A stretch of DNA of 64,000 nucleotides from contig NZ_LZZT01000034.1 in the NCBI RefSeq assembly GCF_014170305.1, forward strand, positions 1-64,000, read 5' to 3'. A model generated the notes under the pieces. That model had not been told where the DNA came from, did no database searches, and saw only the letters and a list, made by a program, of their open reading frames with translations. The stretch's first letter is position 1, and the number at the start of each line of letters is the position of its first letter. Shown piece by piece: positions 48,413 to 56,956 of this stretch. A program made the position numbers and the translations under genes. This stretch comes from Achromobacter sp. UMC71 (GTDB lineage: Bacteria > Pseudomonadota > Gammaproteobacteria > Burkholderiales > Burkholderiaceae_B).

Positions 48413-49861
48413 ATGCTCTCGACCGAACCTTCCCTGTTTCACCAGCAGGCCTTTCTTGCCGGCCGCTGGTGCGACGCCGACGACCACGGCACCGTCACGG
48501 TTTCCGACCCCGCCACCGGCCAGACAATCGGCCATGTGCCCGACATGGGCGAAGCCGAAACCCGGCGCGCCATCGCCGCCGCCCACACCGCGCTGCCGGC
48601 CTGGCGCGCCCGTCCGGCGCAAGAGCGCTCGCAGATCCTGCGCCGCTGGTTCGAGCTGATGATCCGGCACGAAAACGAACTGGCACGCCTGATGACCCGG
48701 GAACAGGGCAAGCCGCTGGCCGAGGCGCTGGGCGAAATCCGCTACGCCGCATCCTTCCTGGAATGGTTCGCCGAAGAAGGCAAGCGCGTCTACGGTGAAC
48801 TGATCCCGGCCCCGCGGGCTGATCGCCGCCTGATGGTGATGCGCCAAGGCATCGGCGTCTGCGCAGCGATCACGCCTTGGAATTTCCCCGCCGCGATGAT
48901 CACCCGCAAAGTCGCACCCGCCCTCGCCGCCGGCTGCACCCTGGTGCTCAAGCCCGCCAACGAAACCCCTTTTTCCGCGCTGGCGCTGGTCGAATTGGCC
49001 ATCCAGGCGGGCGTGCCCGACGGCGTTTTCAACGTCGTCACCGGCAACGCCATCGCCATCGGCGGCGAACTGACCCGCCATCCCGACGTGCGCAAGCTCA
49101 GCTTCACCGGGTCCACCGCGGTCGGCAGGCTGCTGATGGCGCAATGCGCGCCCACCATCAAGAAAATGTCGCTGGAACTGGGCGGCAACGCGCCATTCAT
49201 CGTCTTCGACGACGCCGACCTGGACGAAGCGGTGGAAGGCGCCATCGCCGCCAAGTACCGCAATGCCGGCCAGACCTGCGTCTGCGTCAATCGCATCTAC
49301 GTGCAAGACGCCGTGTACGAAGCGTTCGCCACCCGTTTTGCCGCCCAGGCCGCCACGCTGCGCGTCGGCCCTGGCGACCAAGCCGATAGCCAGATCGGCC
49401 CCTTGATCACGCCCAAGGCCCTGACCCAGGTGCGGGCGCTGATCGACGACGCTCGCGCCCAAGGCGCGCGCGTGCTGGCGGGCGGCGAACCGCATGCGCT
49501 GGGCGGCACCTTCATGGCGCCCACCGTGCTGGCGGATGTACGGCCGGGCATGCGGGTGCTGCGTGAAGAAATCTTCGGCCCCGTGGCGCCGCTGGTCCGC
49601 TTCCAGGACGAGCAGGATGTCATCCGGCAAGCCAACGATACCGAGTTCGGCCTGGCCGCGTACTTCTATACCCGCGATGCCCGCCGCGTATGGCGGGTGG
49701 CCGAGCAGCTCGAGTACGGCATGGTCGGCATCAACACCGGAATGATCTCGAACGAAGTCGCGCCGTTCGGCGGCGTCAAGCAATCGGGGCTGGGCCGCGA
49801 AGGGTCGCGTCATGGCATCGAAGACTACCTGGAAATGAAATATGTATGCCAGGCCGTCTAA
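48413..49861 (+). CDS. NAD(P)+-dependent aldehyde dehydrogenase, probable malic semialdehyde dehydrogenase
   Basis: 482 residues of the succinate-semialdehyde dehydrogenase (GabD) group. Catalytic C289 in NAGQTCVCVN and general base E255 in LELGGNAPF are present, along with the FTGSTAVGRLL cofactor loop and PFGGVKQSGLGREG near the C terminus. Between the two carnitine monooxygenase subunit genes, the natural substrate is the malic semialdehyde released by CntAB, giving malate (inference). Start ATG 48413 chosen; an upstream extension to 48356 is less likely. Confidence 0.9.
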   Translation: MLSTEPSLFHQQAFLAGRWCDADDHGTVTVSDPATGQTIGHVPDMGEAETRRAIAAAHTALPAWRARPAQERSQILRRWFELMIRHENELARLMTREQGKPLAEALGEIRYAASFLEWFAEEGKRVYGELIPAPRADRRLMVMRQGIGVCAAITPWNFPAAMITRKVAPALAAGCTLVLKPANETPFSALALVELAIQAGVPDGVFNVVTGNAIAIGGELTRHPDVRKLSFTGSTAVGRLLMAQCAPTIKKMSLELGGNAPFIVFDDADLDEAVEGAIAAKYRNAGQTCVCVNRIYVQDAVYEAFATRFAAQAATLRVGPGDQADSQIGPLITPKALTQVRALIDDARAQGARVLAGGEPHALGGTFMAPTVLADVRPGMRVLREEIFGPVAPLVRFQDEQDVIRQANDTEFGLAAYFYTRDARRVWRVAEQLEYGMVGINTGMISNEVAPFGGVKQSGLGREGSRHGIEDYLEMKYVCQAV

Positions 49862-49881
49862 GGCTTGCGCAGAGATGACGT

Positions 49882-50853
49882 ATGACTAAATCCCACGAGA
49901 AAATCGACGTTCGTGTCACGGGTGTCGAACAAGCCAGCGCGCGGGTCAAGCGCTTTACCCTCGAACGCATGGATGGCACACCGCTGCCGCCTTTCAGCGG
50001 CGGCAGCCACGTCATTGTGCAGATGTGCGATGCCCGGGGAAACCGGTACAGCAACGCCTATTCGCTGATGAGCGACCCGGCCGACACCCGTCGCTACCAG
50101 ATCGGAGTGCGATTGGAAGAACAGTCGCGCGGCGGCTCGGCATTCATGCACGAGCAGGTGCGCCCAGGCAGCGAACTGGTCATCACCGCGCCCAACAACC
50201 TCTTCGCGCTGCATGACAGCCCGGGGCGCCACATCATGGTGGCCGGCGGCATCGGCATTACGCCGTTCCTGGCCCAGCTTCCCGAGTTGCACCGCCGCGC
50301 GGCAAGCTATGAGCTGCACTACGCCTATCGCGCGCCGGAGCATGCCGCGTTCCGCGACGACCTGCTCGCCAGTCCGTACGCCGCCCACGTGCGTTTCCAC
50401 GTCGACAGCCAAGGCGAAAAGCTGGATCTCGTCCGCCTGGCACAAGACCTGCGCGAACCCGACCATCTCTATGTATGCGGTCCCAAACCGCTGATCGATG
50501 CCGTCATCTGCGAGGCCAACGCGGCCGGCGTTGCGCCCGGCCGCGTTCACTGGGAGCAGTTCGCCGCCACGCCGGCAGCCGGCGGTGCGTTTACCGTCGT
50601 GTTGGCTCGCTCGGGCACCGAGCTGCGGGTCGAAGCCGGCGCCAGCATCCTGCAGGCGATCGAAAAATCCAACGCCGCCGACGTTGAATGCCTCTGCCGC
50701 GAAGGCGTGTGCGGCACCTGCGAGACACGCATCCTGGCGGGGCAGGCCGAGCACTTCGACCAGTATCTCAGTGACGAAGAAAAAGCCGCGCAACAAACCA
50801 TGATGATCTGCGTATCGAGAGCACGCGGCGACCGCCTCGTGCTCGACCTGTAA
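49882..50853 (+). CDS. cntB: Carnitine monooxygenase, reductase subunit (CntB/YeaX)
   Basis: 323 residues. An FMN-binding ferredoxin-reductase domain (about 1-100, with YSLMSDPAD) and an NAD-binding domain (GRHIMVAGGIGITPFLAQLP) precede a C-terminal plant-type 2Fe-2S domain with the cysteine pattern CLCREGVCGTCETRIL. This arrangement (phthalate-dioxygenase-reductase type) matches CntB. It supplies electrons to CntA. It starts 20 bases after the aldehyde dehydrogenase stop. Confidence 0.92.
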   Translation: MTKSHEKIDVRVTGVEQASARVKRFTLERMDGTPLPPFSGGSHVIVQMCDARGNRYSNAYSLMSDPADTRRYQIGVRLEEQSRGGSAFMHEQVRPGSELVITAPNNLFALHDSPGRHIMVAGGIGITPFLAQLPELHRRAASYELHYAYRAPEHAAFRDDLLASPYAAHVRFHVDSQGEKLDLVRLAQDLREPDHLYVCGPKPLIDAVICEANAAGVAPGRVHWEQFAATPAAGGAFTVVLARSGTELRVEAGASILQAIEKSNAADVECLCREGVCGTCETRILAGQAEHFDQYLSDEEKAAQQTMMICVSRARGDRLVLDL

Positions 50854-50884
50854 ACCAGGCTCCTCCCCCCGCTTGTCAACACGC

Positions 50885-50906
50885 CCGCTTGCCGACCGGC
50901 AAGCGG
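50885..50906 (+). other. Hairpin between cntB and porin gene
   Basis: CCGCTTGCC (50885-50893), GACC loop, GGCAAGCGG (50898-50906). No T-run, so it is more likely an mRNA-stability or partial read-through element than a terminator. Confidence 0.6.
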
Positions 50907-50939
50907 CGGGGGCCCCGTCTTGCCCAGCCAAAGTGAACA

Positions 50940-52265
50940 ATGATGAAACAGCCGATCTGCATGTTGCTCGTGGGTGCCGCCTTCCTGGCCGCGCCTGCCT
51001 GGCCGCACACGTCGCCGGCGGCGCCGGACGTCGCTGCCGGCCTTGTCCAGGATTCGCACCTGGACCTGCTGCTGCGCAATCTCTACTGGAACCACGATCG
51101 TAAACAGGGCCAGCCCGACAACCGCGAGTGGGGACAGGGGCTGCGGCTGGCATTTCGCTCAGGCTATACGCCCGGGCCCCTGGGGCTGGGCCTGGACCTG
51201 AACGCCTATGGCATCGTCAACCTGGGCGGCCGCCGCGAATACCAGGGCCGGGCCGGCGTGCTGGTGCCTGATGGCAGGGGCGGCGTGCATGACGAGTCCA
51301 GCACCGCCGAGGGGGCGGTCAAGCTCAAGGGCTATGCCAGCGAACTGCGCTACGGCAACAACCTGCGGCCTTACAACCCGGTTTTCGCGCCCGCCGATAC
51401 CAGGCTTTTGCCCGCGTCGGCCACGGGCCTGTGGTTGACCAGCCAACCGCGCCCGGACCTGTTCCTGGAAGCGGGCCGCATGACCCGAGCGCGCGACTTC
51501 AACCAGGTCAGCCACGATGGCCGCTTCTATGCGTCATATGCCGGTGTCAGCACGGACCAGGTGGTGTTCCTGGGCGGTCGCCACGACCTGGACGAAGCCA
51601 CCCGGCTGACCGCCTATGGCAGCGAATTCCGGGATATCTGGAAACAGCTCTACCTCGCGGCCGGCCATACCTTGGTCATGCCGGGCGGGAATGCGTTGAA
51701 CCTGGACCTGTCGGCCTACCGCTCCCTGGATAGCGGCGCCAAGCGCGCCGGCGACATTGACGTCACCGCCTGGGGCCTGGCGCTGTCCTACACCGCTGGC
51801 GCCCATACCTTCAAGGTGGCGCGGCAACAGGTGCATGGCGACCAACCGATGGATTACCTGGGCATGGGGCCCGGCACGTATCACGACTCGATATTCCTGC
51901 CGAACTCGTCGCAGCTCGCCGACTTCAATGGCCCGCGGGAAAAGTCGTGGGGGTTTTTCTACGCGCTGGACCTGGGCAAACTCGGTGGCGCCCGCCTGCC
52001 CGGCGCCAGTGTGCAGATGCGCTACGTGCGCGGTTCCGGCGCCAACGGCAACCATCTCGCCCCTGGCAGCCCCTATGCCTTTTATGCCGCCAACGAAAAG
52101 CACTGGGAAAGCGATATCGACCTGCGCTATGTGGTGCAGTCTGGCAGCGCGCGCAATCTGTCGATGCGTCTGCGCTATGCCATGCACCGCATGACGCAAG
52201 GCACCTCGGGCGCGTCGTCCAACCAATTTCGCCTGATTGTCGAATACCCGCTGCCGATATTCTGA
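50940..52265 (+). CDS. OprD-family outer-membrane porin
   Basis: 441 residues. A signal peptide (QPICMLLVGAAFLAAPAWPH, cleavage near 22-28) is followed by a beta-rich chain with OprD hallmarks: HLDLLLRNLYWNHDR at the start of the barrel, EWGQGLRLAFRSGYTPGPLG, GGRHDLDEATRLTAYG, and a C-terminal strand ending in Phe (RLIVEYPLPIF). OprD porins admit amino acids and small carboxylates. Placed here it could admit carnitine or its breakdown products (inference). Confidence 0.88.
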   Translation: MMKQPICMLLVGAAFLAAPAWPHTSPAAPDVAAGLVQDSHLDLLLRNLYWNHDRKQGQPDNREWGQGLRLAFRSGYTPGPLGLGLDLNAYGIVNLGGRREYQGRAGVLVPDGRGGVHDESSTAEGAVKLKGYASELRYGNNLRPYNPVFAPADTRLLPASATGLWLTSQPRPDLFLEAGRMTRARDFNQVSHDGRFYASYAGVSTDQVVFLGGRHDLDEATRLTAYGSEFRDIWKQLYLAAGHTLVMPGGNALNLDLSAYRSLDSGAKRAGDIDVTAWGLALSYTAGAHTFKVARQQVHGDQPMDYLGMGPGTYHDSIFLPNSSQLADFNGPREKSWGFFYALDLGKLGGARLPGASVQMRYVRGSGANGNHLAPGSPYAFYAANEKHWESDIDLRYVVQSGSARNLSMRLRYAMHRMTQGTSGASSNQFRLIVEYPLPIF

Positions 52266-52401
52266 ATGCGTAAAGACGCCAACACCATGTACTTGAAATG
52301 CCTTTATCAGCTGCTAGCGCATAGCATTTTCCCTGTCAATAGAAGACGCTGCATTATGGGACCCTCAGCTATACTGACCGCTGGCCGGGGACAGCAGAGT
52401 C

Positions 52402-53499
52402 ATGACGGAAAACAGCTTCGCACTTCACCTCAAAGAACTACTAGAACACCGCAAACTCTCCTTGCAGTCCGTCGCCAACGCTTTGAACGTCTCGCGCACG
52501 GCCGTGCATAAATGGACCCGTGGCGGCGAAATCGACTACGGCAACCTGCGCAAGCTGGCACAGATGCTGGACGTCAATTGGATCTGGCTGCGCTACGGTG
52601 AAGAAGCCCTGCGCGACGTCCAGCAGACCGAAGTCGTCGAACTCCCCATGACGGAAGTACGCCGCCGCTACACGGCCGAGATCATGGAAAACGAAGCCCG
52701 CATGAAACTGGCGCAGGAAAACGCCCGTATCGTGACCTGGGAATGGAATTGGCTGACCGACGCGGTGTCCTATTCCGCGAACGTCGAGGACGTCTACGGC
52801 TGGCCGGTGCGCCGCAACGAGGACTTCTGGATCCACGTCGTGCCAGAAGACGTCGAAGCGCTGCAACGCATCTACCGCAAATGCATGGAAGACGGCAGCA
52901 GCTACGAATACGACTTCCGGATCATCCAACGCGATGGCGCGCTGCGGTGGATCACGTCGCGGGGCGCATCACTGCGCGACAGCGCCGGGCGGCTGGTGAA
53001 GATGATCGGCATCAGCATGGAAAGCACCGATCGCAAGCTGGCCGAAGAAAAGCTGCGCCGCAGCGAAGAGCGTTTTCGCACCTTCTTCGAGCAGGCCGGC
53101 GTGGCCATGGCCTGGCTGGACCTGGATGGCCGCTGGCTGCGAGTCAACCCGCCCTTGTGCGCCCTGCTCGGGTACGACGCGGCGGAACTGTCGGGGCAGA
53201 CCTTCCAGGCGCTCACGCATCCTGACGACCTGCCCGCCAACCTGCAGACGCTGTCCCGTCTGCTCAAGGGTGAGATCACCGAAAGCGTGATGGAAAAGCG
53301 GCTGCGCCGCCAGGATGGCAGCTATACCTGGGTCCGCGTGCATGCCGCGTTGCAGCGCGACCAGGCCGATGATGCGCAAGGGCGCATTCTGTGCGTCTAC
53401 AACGATGTCAGCCTGTACCGCCAGGAAGCCGATGCGTTGCGCCAGCGCATCCAGGCGCTGGAGCAGCAGGTCGACAAAGCGGGCAAGAAGAACTGCTAG
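52402..53499 (+). CDS. XRE helix-turn-helix regulator with two PAS domains
   Basis: 365 residues. The N-terminal XRE-type DNA-binding domain (about 1-65; LSLQSVANALNVSRTAVHKW) is followed by two PAS domains with PAC-like ends: about 110-215 (YDFRIIQRDGALRWITSRGA) and about 225-350 (RFRTFFEQAGVAMAWLDLDG, RRQDGSYTWVRVHA). A short C-terminal coiled coil (YRQEADALRQRIQALEQQVD) may dimerise. No kinase or output enzyme domain. A TATACT box at 52370-52375 could be its own -10. It ends the carnitine cluster, so it may regulate that cluster. Confidence 0.88.
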   Translation: MTENSFALHLKELLEHRKLSLQSVANALNVSRTAVHKWTRGGEIDYGNLRKLAQMLDVNWIWLRYGEEALRDVQQTEVVELPMTEVRRRYTAEIMENEARMKLAQENARIVTWEWNWLTDAVSYSANVEDVYGWPVRRNEDFWIHVVPEDVEALQRIYRKCMEDGSSYEYDFRIIQRDGALRWITSRGASLRDSAGRLVKMIGISMESTDRKLAEEKLRRSEERFRTFFEQAGVAMAWLDLDGRWLRVNPPLCALLGYDAAELSGQTFQALTHPDDLPANLQTLSRLLKGEITESVMEKRLRRQDGSYTWVRVHAALQRDQADDAQGRILCVYNDVSLYRQEADALRQRIQALEQQVDKAGKKNC

Positions 53500-53590
53500 G
53501 CGCTACGCGCCGCAACGCTGCCGCGGCCAGAACGACCGCGAACCACGGCAAAGCGCCCCCAGGGCCTGGCAGTGAAGCTGCCTCGGACGC

Positions 53591-53770
53591 CTACTGTGCC
53601 GACGTCATAGACATACCTGCCAGCCCATCGATGAACTCGATGGCTTCGCGCAACGCGTTGCCAACGGGCAGGGACGACAGGAATGCGATGTCTCCGTCGT
53701 CCGCGGCGCTCGTCGCCGGCGGCGTCAGCTTGGCGGAATGCAGCGCGCATCCGCGGATCAGGCTGAACAC
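53591..53770 (-). CDS. Possible small protein or gene remnant
   Basis: A GTG-started frame of 59 residues. It has a hydrophobic start with a cysteine (FSLIRGCALHS) and a plausible globular end (FLSSLPVGNALREAIEFIDG). An in-frame stop lies 13 codons upstream of the GTG, with more hydrophobic residues in between. It could be a tiny lipoprotein-like gene, a remnant, or chance. No ribosome site is convincing. Confidence 0.25.
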   Translation of the reverse strand: MFSLIRGCALHSAKLTPPATSAADDGDIAFLSSLPVGNALREAIEFIDGLAGMSMTSAQ

Positions 53771-53820
53771 CGTCAGGGCGATCGCGGCCCGGCAAAGGGA
53801 ATAGGCTCATGGCAGGGTGG

Positions 53821-53853
53821 TTACGTTAGGAATAATTAAGAAACATAACGTAA
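53821..53853. promoter_or_regulatory. Operator-like inverted repeat upstream of rimO
   Basis: TTACGTTA (53821-53828) and TAACGTAA (53846-53853), perfect reverse complements, 17 bases apart in an AT-rich segment. Either the small minus-strand frame or a promoter toward rimO could be under its control. Confidence 0.5.
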
Positions 53854-54001
53854 AGTTATGCCCATTGTTCACCGCTCACCAACCGCTCCCCGCCCACATT
53901 CCGGCAAAGCGCTAAAATTGCGCGTTGGCTCCCAGCCCAGGCGCCCTTTTTGCGCCCGACCTGTGCCTGTCACGGCACCTCAGAAAAGCCCTTCCAAATC
54001 A

Positions 54002-55330
54002 ATGAACGCCAAGAACCATACTCCGCGTGTGGGATTCGTTTCACTCGGCTGTCCTAAAGCCCTGGTCGACTCCGAACGCATCCTGACCCAACTGCGCACC
54101 GAAGGGTACGAAGTCACGCCCGAGTACAACGACGCCGACGTCGTCGTGGTCAACACCTGTGGCTTCATCGACAGCGCCAAGGCCGAATCGCTGGAAGCGA
54201 TCGGCGAAGCGCTGGCCGAAAACGGCAAGGTGATCGTCACCGGCTGCATGGGCGTCGAAGAATCGGTGATCCGCAAGGTTCACCCCAGCGTGCTGTCCGT
54301 GACCGGTCCGCAGCAGTATGAAGAAGTCGTGCGCGCCGTGCACGATGCCGCCCCGCCCAAGAAAGACCACAACCCCTACCTGGACCTGGTGCCGCCGCAG
54401 GGCGTCAAGCTCACGCCGCGCCACTACGCCTACCTGAAGATCTCGGAAGGCTGTAACCACCGCTGCAGCTTCTGCATCATCCCGTCGATGCGCGGCGACC
54501 TGGTCAGCCGCCCCGTGGGCGACGTGCTCAGCGAAGCCGAACGCCTGGTCAAGGCTGGCGTGAAGGAACTGCTGGTGATCTCGCAGGACACCAGCGCCTA
54601 CGGCGTCGACGTGAAGTTCCGCAGCGGCTTCTGGAACGGCCGGCCCGTGCGCACCCGCATGACCGAGCTCTGTATGGCCTTGTCCGACATGGGCGTCTGG
54701 ACGCGCCTGCACTACGTCTATCCGTACCCGCATGTGGACGAAGTGATTCCGCTGATGGCCGAGGGCAAGATCCTGCCCTACCTGGACATCCCCTTCCAGC
54801 ACGCCAGCCCGCGCATCCTGAAGGCCATGAAGCGTCCGGCGTTCGAAGACAAGACGCTGGCCCGCATCAAGAAGTGGCGCGAGATCTGCCCGGACCTGAC
54901 CATCCGCTCGACGTTCATCGTGGGCTTCCCCGGCGAAACCGAGGAAGACTTCCAGTACCTGCTGGACTGGATGCAGGAAGCGCAACTCGACCGCGTCGGC
55001 TGTTTCCAGTATTCGCCGGTGGAAGGCGCGCCCGCCAACCTGCTGGACAACCCCGTGCCCGACGAGGTCAAGCAGGAGCGCTGGGAGCGCTTCATGGAAC
55101 TGCAGCAGTCCATCTCGACCGCGCGCCTGGCCCGCAAGGTCGGCCGCGAGATCGACGTGCTGATCGACGAAGTGGACGAAGACGGCGCCGTGGGCCGCAG
55201 CAGCGCGGATGCGCCTGAAATCGACGGCTGTGTATACGTCAGCTCGGACCGTGTCCTGAAAGCCGGCGACTTGGTGCGCGTCCGCGTCACCGACTCGGAC
55301 GAATACGACCTTTGGGCCGATACGATCTGA
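54002..55330 (+). CDS. rimO: Ribosomal protein S12 methylthiotransferase
   Basis: Radical-SAM enzyme that adds a methylthio group to an Asp of ribosomal protein S12. 442 residues: an N-terminal UPF0004 domain with cluster cysteines ([26 protein letters not shown]), the radical-SAM triad C151, C155, C158 in CNHRCSFC, and a C-terminal TRAM domain (about 375-442). I chose ATG 54002 ([12 protein letters not shown]), which fits the family start, over a frame opening at 53858. Confidence 0.96.
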   Translation: MNAKNHTPRVGFVSLGCPKALVDSERILTQLRTEGYEVTPEYNDADVVVVNTCGFIDSAKAESLEAIGEALAENGKVIVTGCMGVEESVIRKVHPSVLSVTGPQQYEEVVRAVHDAAPPKKDHNPYLDLVPPQGVKLTPRHYAYLKISEGCNHRCSFCIIPSMRGDLVSRPVGDVLSEAERLVKAGVKELLVISQDTSAYGVDVKFRSGFWNGRPVRTRMTELCMALSDMGVWTRLHYVYPYPHVDEVIPLMAEGKILPYLDIPFQHASPRILKAMKRPAFEDKTLARIKKWREICPDLTIRSTFIVGFPGETEEDFQYLLDWMQEAQLDRVGCFQYSPVEGAPANLLDNPVPDEVKQERWERFMELQQSISTARLARKVGREIDVLIDEVDEDGAVGRSSADAPEIDGCVYVSSDRVLKAGDLVRVRVTDSDEYDLWADTI

Positions 55331-55340
55331 TCGCGCCCCA

Positions 55341-55364
55341 AGCCGGCGGCCACGGCCGCCGGCT
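55341..55364. terminator. GC hairpin between rimO and sugE (convergent)
   Basis: AGCCGGCGGC (55341-55350), CACG loop, GCCGCCGGCT (55355-55364). No T-run, but placed exactly between convergent genes; it overlaps the sugE stop. Confidence 0.55.
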
Positions 55365-55681
55365 CATGCTTGCAGCAGCTTCAACCCCGCCACGCCGCCC
55401 ACGATCAGCGCGATGCACGCCAGGCGCGCGGCGGACGGCGAGTCGCCGAACAGCACAATCCCCAGCACTGTGATGCCGACCGAGCCGATGCCGGTCCAGA
55501 CCGCGTAGGCCGTGCCCGCAGGCAGATGCCGCATCGCCAGCGTCAGCAGGAAGATACTGCCCAGCGCCGCGGCAATGCCAATGGCGCTGGGCCAGAACCG
55601 CGTCCAGCCGTCCGCGTACTTCAACGCCAGCGCCATCACGATTTCCACCGCGCTCGCGGCCAGCAGGATCCACCAGGCCAT
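55364..55681 (-). CDS. sugE: SMR-family exporter, SugE/Gdx type
   Basis: 105 residues with four membrane helices. The essential glutamate E13 (ASAVEIVMALALK) is present, and the GTAYAVWTGIGSVG stretch is the SugE/Gdx pattern. Members of this subgroup export guanidinium or quaternary ammonium ions. I chose ATG 55681 (MAWWILL), dropping six residues of a longer frame. No guanidine-riboswitch-like leader is recognised in the 95 bases before it. Divergent from the HxlR gene. Confidence 0.9.
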   Translation of the reverse strand: MAWWILLAASAVEIVMALALKYADGWTRFWPSAIGIAAALGSIFLLTLAMRHLPAGTAYAVWTGIGSVGITVLGIVLFGDSPSAARLACIALIVGGVAGLKLLQA

Positions 55682-55724
55682 CGCGGCCTCCCGTTGCATG
55701 TCAGAGCGGCCAGATTAGGGCCTA

Positions 55725-55762
55725 TAGTTACCTATGCACAAGTACGCACCTTTTGGTAACTA
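55725..55762. promoter_or_regulatory. Operator-like inverted repeat between sugE and hxlR
   Basis: TAGTTACC (55725-55732) and GGTAACTA (55755-55762) are perfect reverse complements separated by 22 bases, directly upstream of the HxlR-family gene. This arrangement is common for autoregulated HxlR operators. Confidence 0.6.
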
Positions 55763-55776
55763 TCAAAGGCTCTTCC

Positions 55777-56151
55777 ATGACAACCGCATCCGCTGACGTC
55801 TTCGACGCCGCCTGCCCATCGCGCCGCGCGCTTGAACTGATTTCGGGCAAGTGGGTGCCGCTGATCCTGCCTGCGCTCGCGGCAGGTCCGCTGCGCAACG
55901 GCGAGCTGCTGCGCAAGCTGGACGGGATTTCGCAGAAGATCATGACGCAGACGCTGCGCGAGCTGGAACGACATGGGCTGGTGCGGCGCGAAGACATGCG
56001 CACCGTGCCGCCGCATGTGCAATATCGCCTGACCGAGCTGGGCCGCTCGCTGAATGTCGCGCTGCTGGCCCTGGACCGCTGGGCCGAGCAGCACCATGCC
56101 CAATTGAACGCGGCCGCGCGCCGCCATGATGCGGCGGCGGCCCGCGCCTGA
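55777..56151 (+). CDS. HxlR-family transcriptional regulator
   Basis: 124 residues, winged helix. CPSRRALELISGKWVPLILP with a leading Cys, RNGELLRKLDGISQKIMTQT, and the LRELERHGLVRRED wing are all typical. HxlR proteins often sense aldehydes or oxidants through that cysteine. ATG 55777 chosen; the frame starts 8 codons earlier, inside the inverted repeat. It likely controls itself and perhaps divergent sugE. Confidence 0.93.
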   Translation: MTTASADVFDAACPSRRALELISGKWVPLILPALAAGPLRNGELLRKLDGISQKIMTQTLRELERHGLVRREDMRTVPPHVQYRLTELGRSLNVALLALDRWAEQHHAQLNAAARRHDAAAARA

Positions 56152-56167
56152 TGCCAAATACCGATGC

Positions 56168-56728
56168 TCAGTGCTTGGCCAGGAAATCCGACATGTCGTC
56201 GGCGTGCTCTTCCTCGACCGCCAGGATCTCTTCGAGCAAGCGGCGCGTGGTCGAATCCTGTTCGCCGATGTAGTCGATCATCTGCCGGTAGCTGTCGATG
56301 GCGATGCGCTCGGCGATCAGGTTTTCCTTGATCATTTCTTCGAGCGTATTGCCCTCCACGTACTCGGAGTGGCTGCGTTCGAGCAGCCCCTTGGGCGACA
56401 GGTTGGGCTCGCCGCCCAACTGCACGATGCGTTCGGCCAGCCGGTCGGCGTGGTCCTGTTCCTGGGTGGCGTGCTCGGCGAATTCGGCGGCCACCGGTTC
56501 GGCGTTCAGGCCCCGGGCCATGAAGAAGTGGCGCTTGTAGCGCAGCACACAGACGATTTCGGTGGCCAGCGCTTCGTTGAGCAACTTGAGCACTTCCTTG
56601 CGGTCCGCGCGGTAGGTGTCAGTAACGGCACCTGATTCGATGTCCTGGCGCGCCTTGGCGCGGATCGCCTTCACATCCATCTCGAACGGGCGGTGGGCGG
56701 TTTCGCGGTTGCGGGTCGTGTTTTCCAT
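56168..56728 (-). CDS. Ferritin-like (bacterioferritin-type) protein
   Basis: 186 residues, all-helical. Di-iron ligand patterns appear as LNEALATEIVCVLRYKRHF, AEHATQEQDHADRL, and LEEILAVEEEHADDM. It resembles bacterioferritin-related proteins that store or oxidise iron, but lacks obvious heme-binding context. An AAGGAGC ribosome site precedes the ATG. It is convergent with the HxlR gene, 16 bases apart. Confidence 0.85.
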   Translation of the reverse strand: MENTTRNRETAHRPFEMDVKAIRAKARQDIESGAVTDTYRADRKEVLKLLNEALATEIVCVLRYKRHFFMARGLNAEPVAAEFAEHATQEQDHADRLAERIVQLGGEPNLSPKGLLERSHSEYVEGNTLEEMIKENLIAERIAIDSYRQMIDYIGEQDSTTRRLLEEILAVEEEHADDMSDFLAKH

Positions 56729-56956
56729 ATCGTGAGCTCCTTTTTAGTGGGTCATACGACGCTGGACTTCCAGTCGTTCCGAACAAACCAGTCTACCTAC
56801 CGCTCGAAAAGATGCTGTGTCCAAACATTGCCCATGCCCCCGGATCCGGCCTTCGCGCCCCCGTCGAAAAGCGCTGTCGGCGCTTCTCGTAAACTATCGG
56901 CTTCCCATCAGACCCGTGACGCAATCTGTAACGGGCTAGGCTATAAGTAGCTTCAT

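Larger units (their letters stand above)
53500..54001. other. Gap before rimO with an inverted repeat and a possible gene remnant
   Basis: 502 bases. It holds a short minus-strand reading frame (53591-53770) and a perfect 8-bp inverted repeat (53821-53828 with 53846-53853). Upstream in-frame codons before the rimO ATG are not conserved-looking. Confidence 0.6.

Noticed and set aside
52266-52401. A terminator between the porin and the XRE-PAS gene
   Set aside because: No hairpin with a T-run is present; only a TATACT box suggesting a separate promoter.
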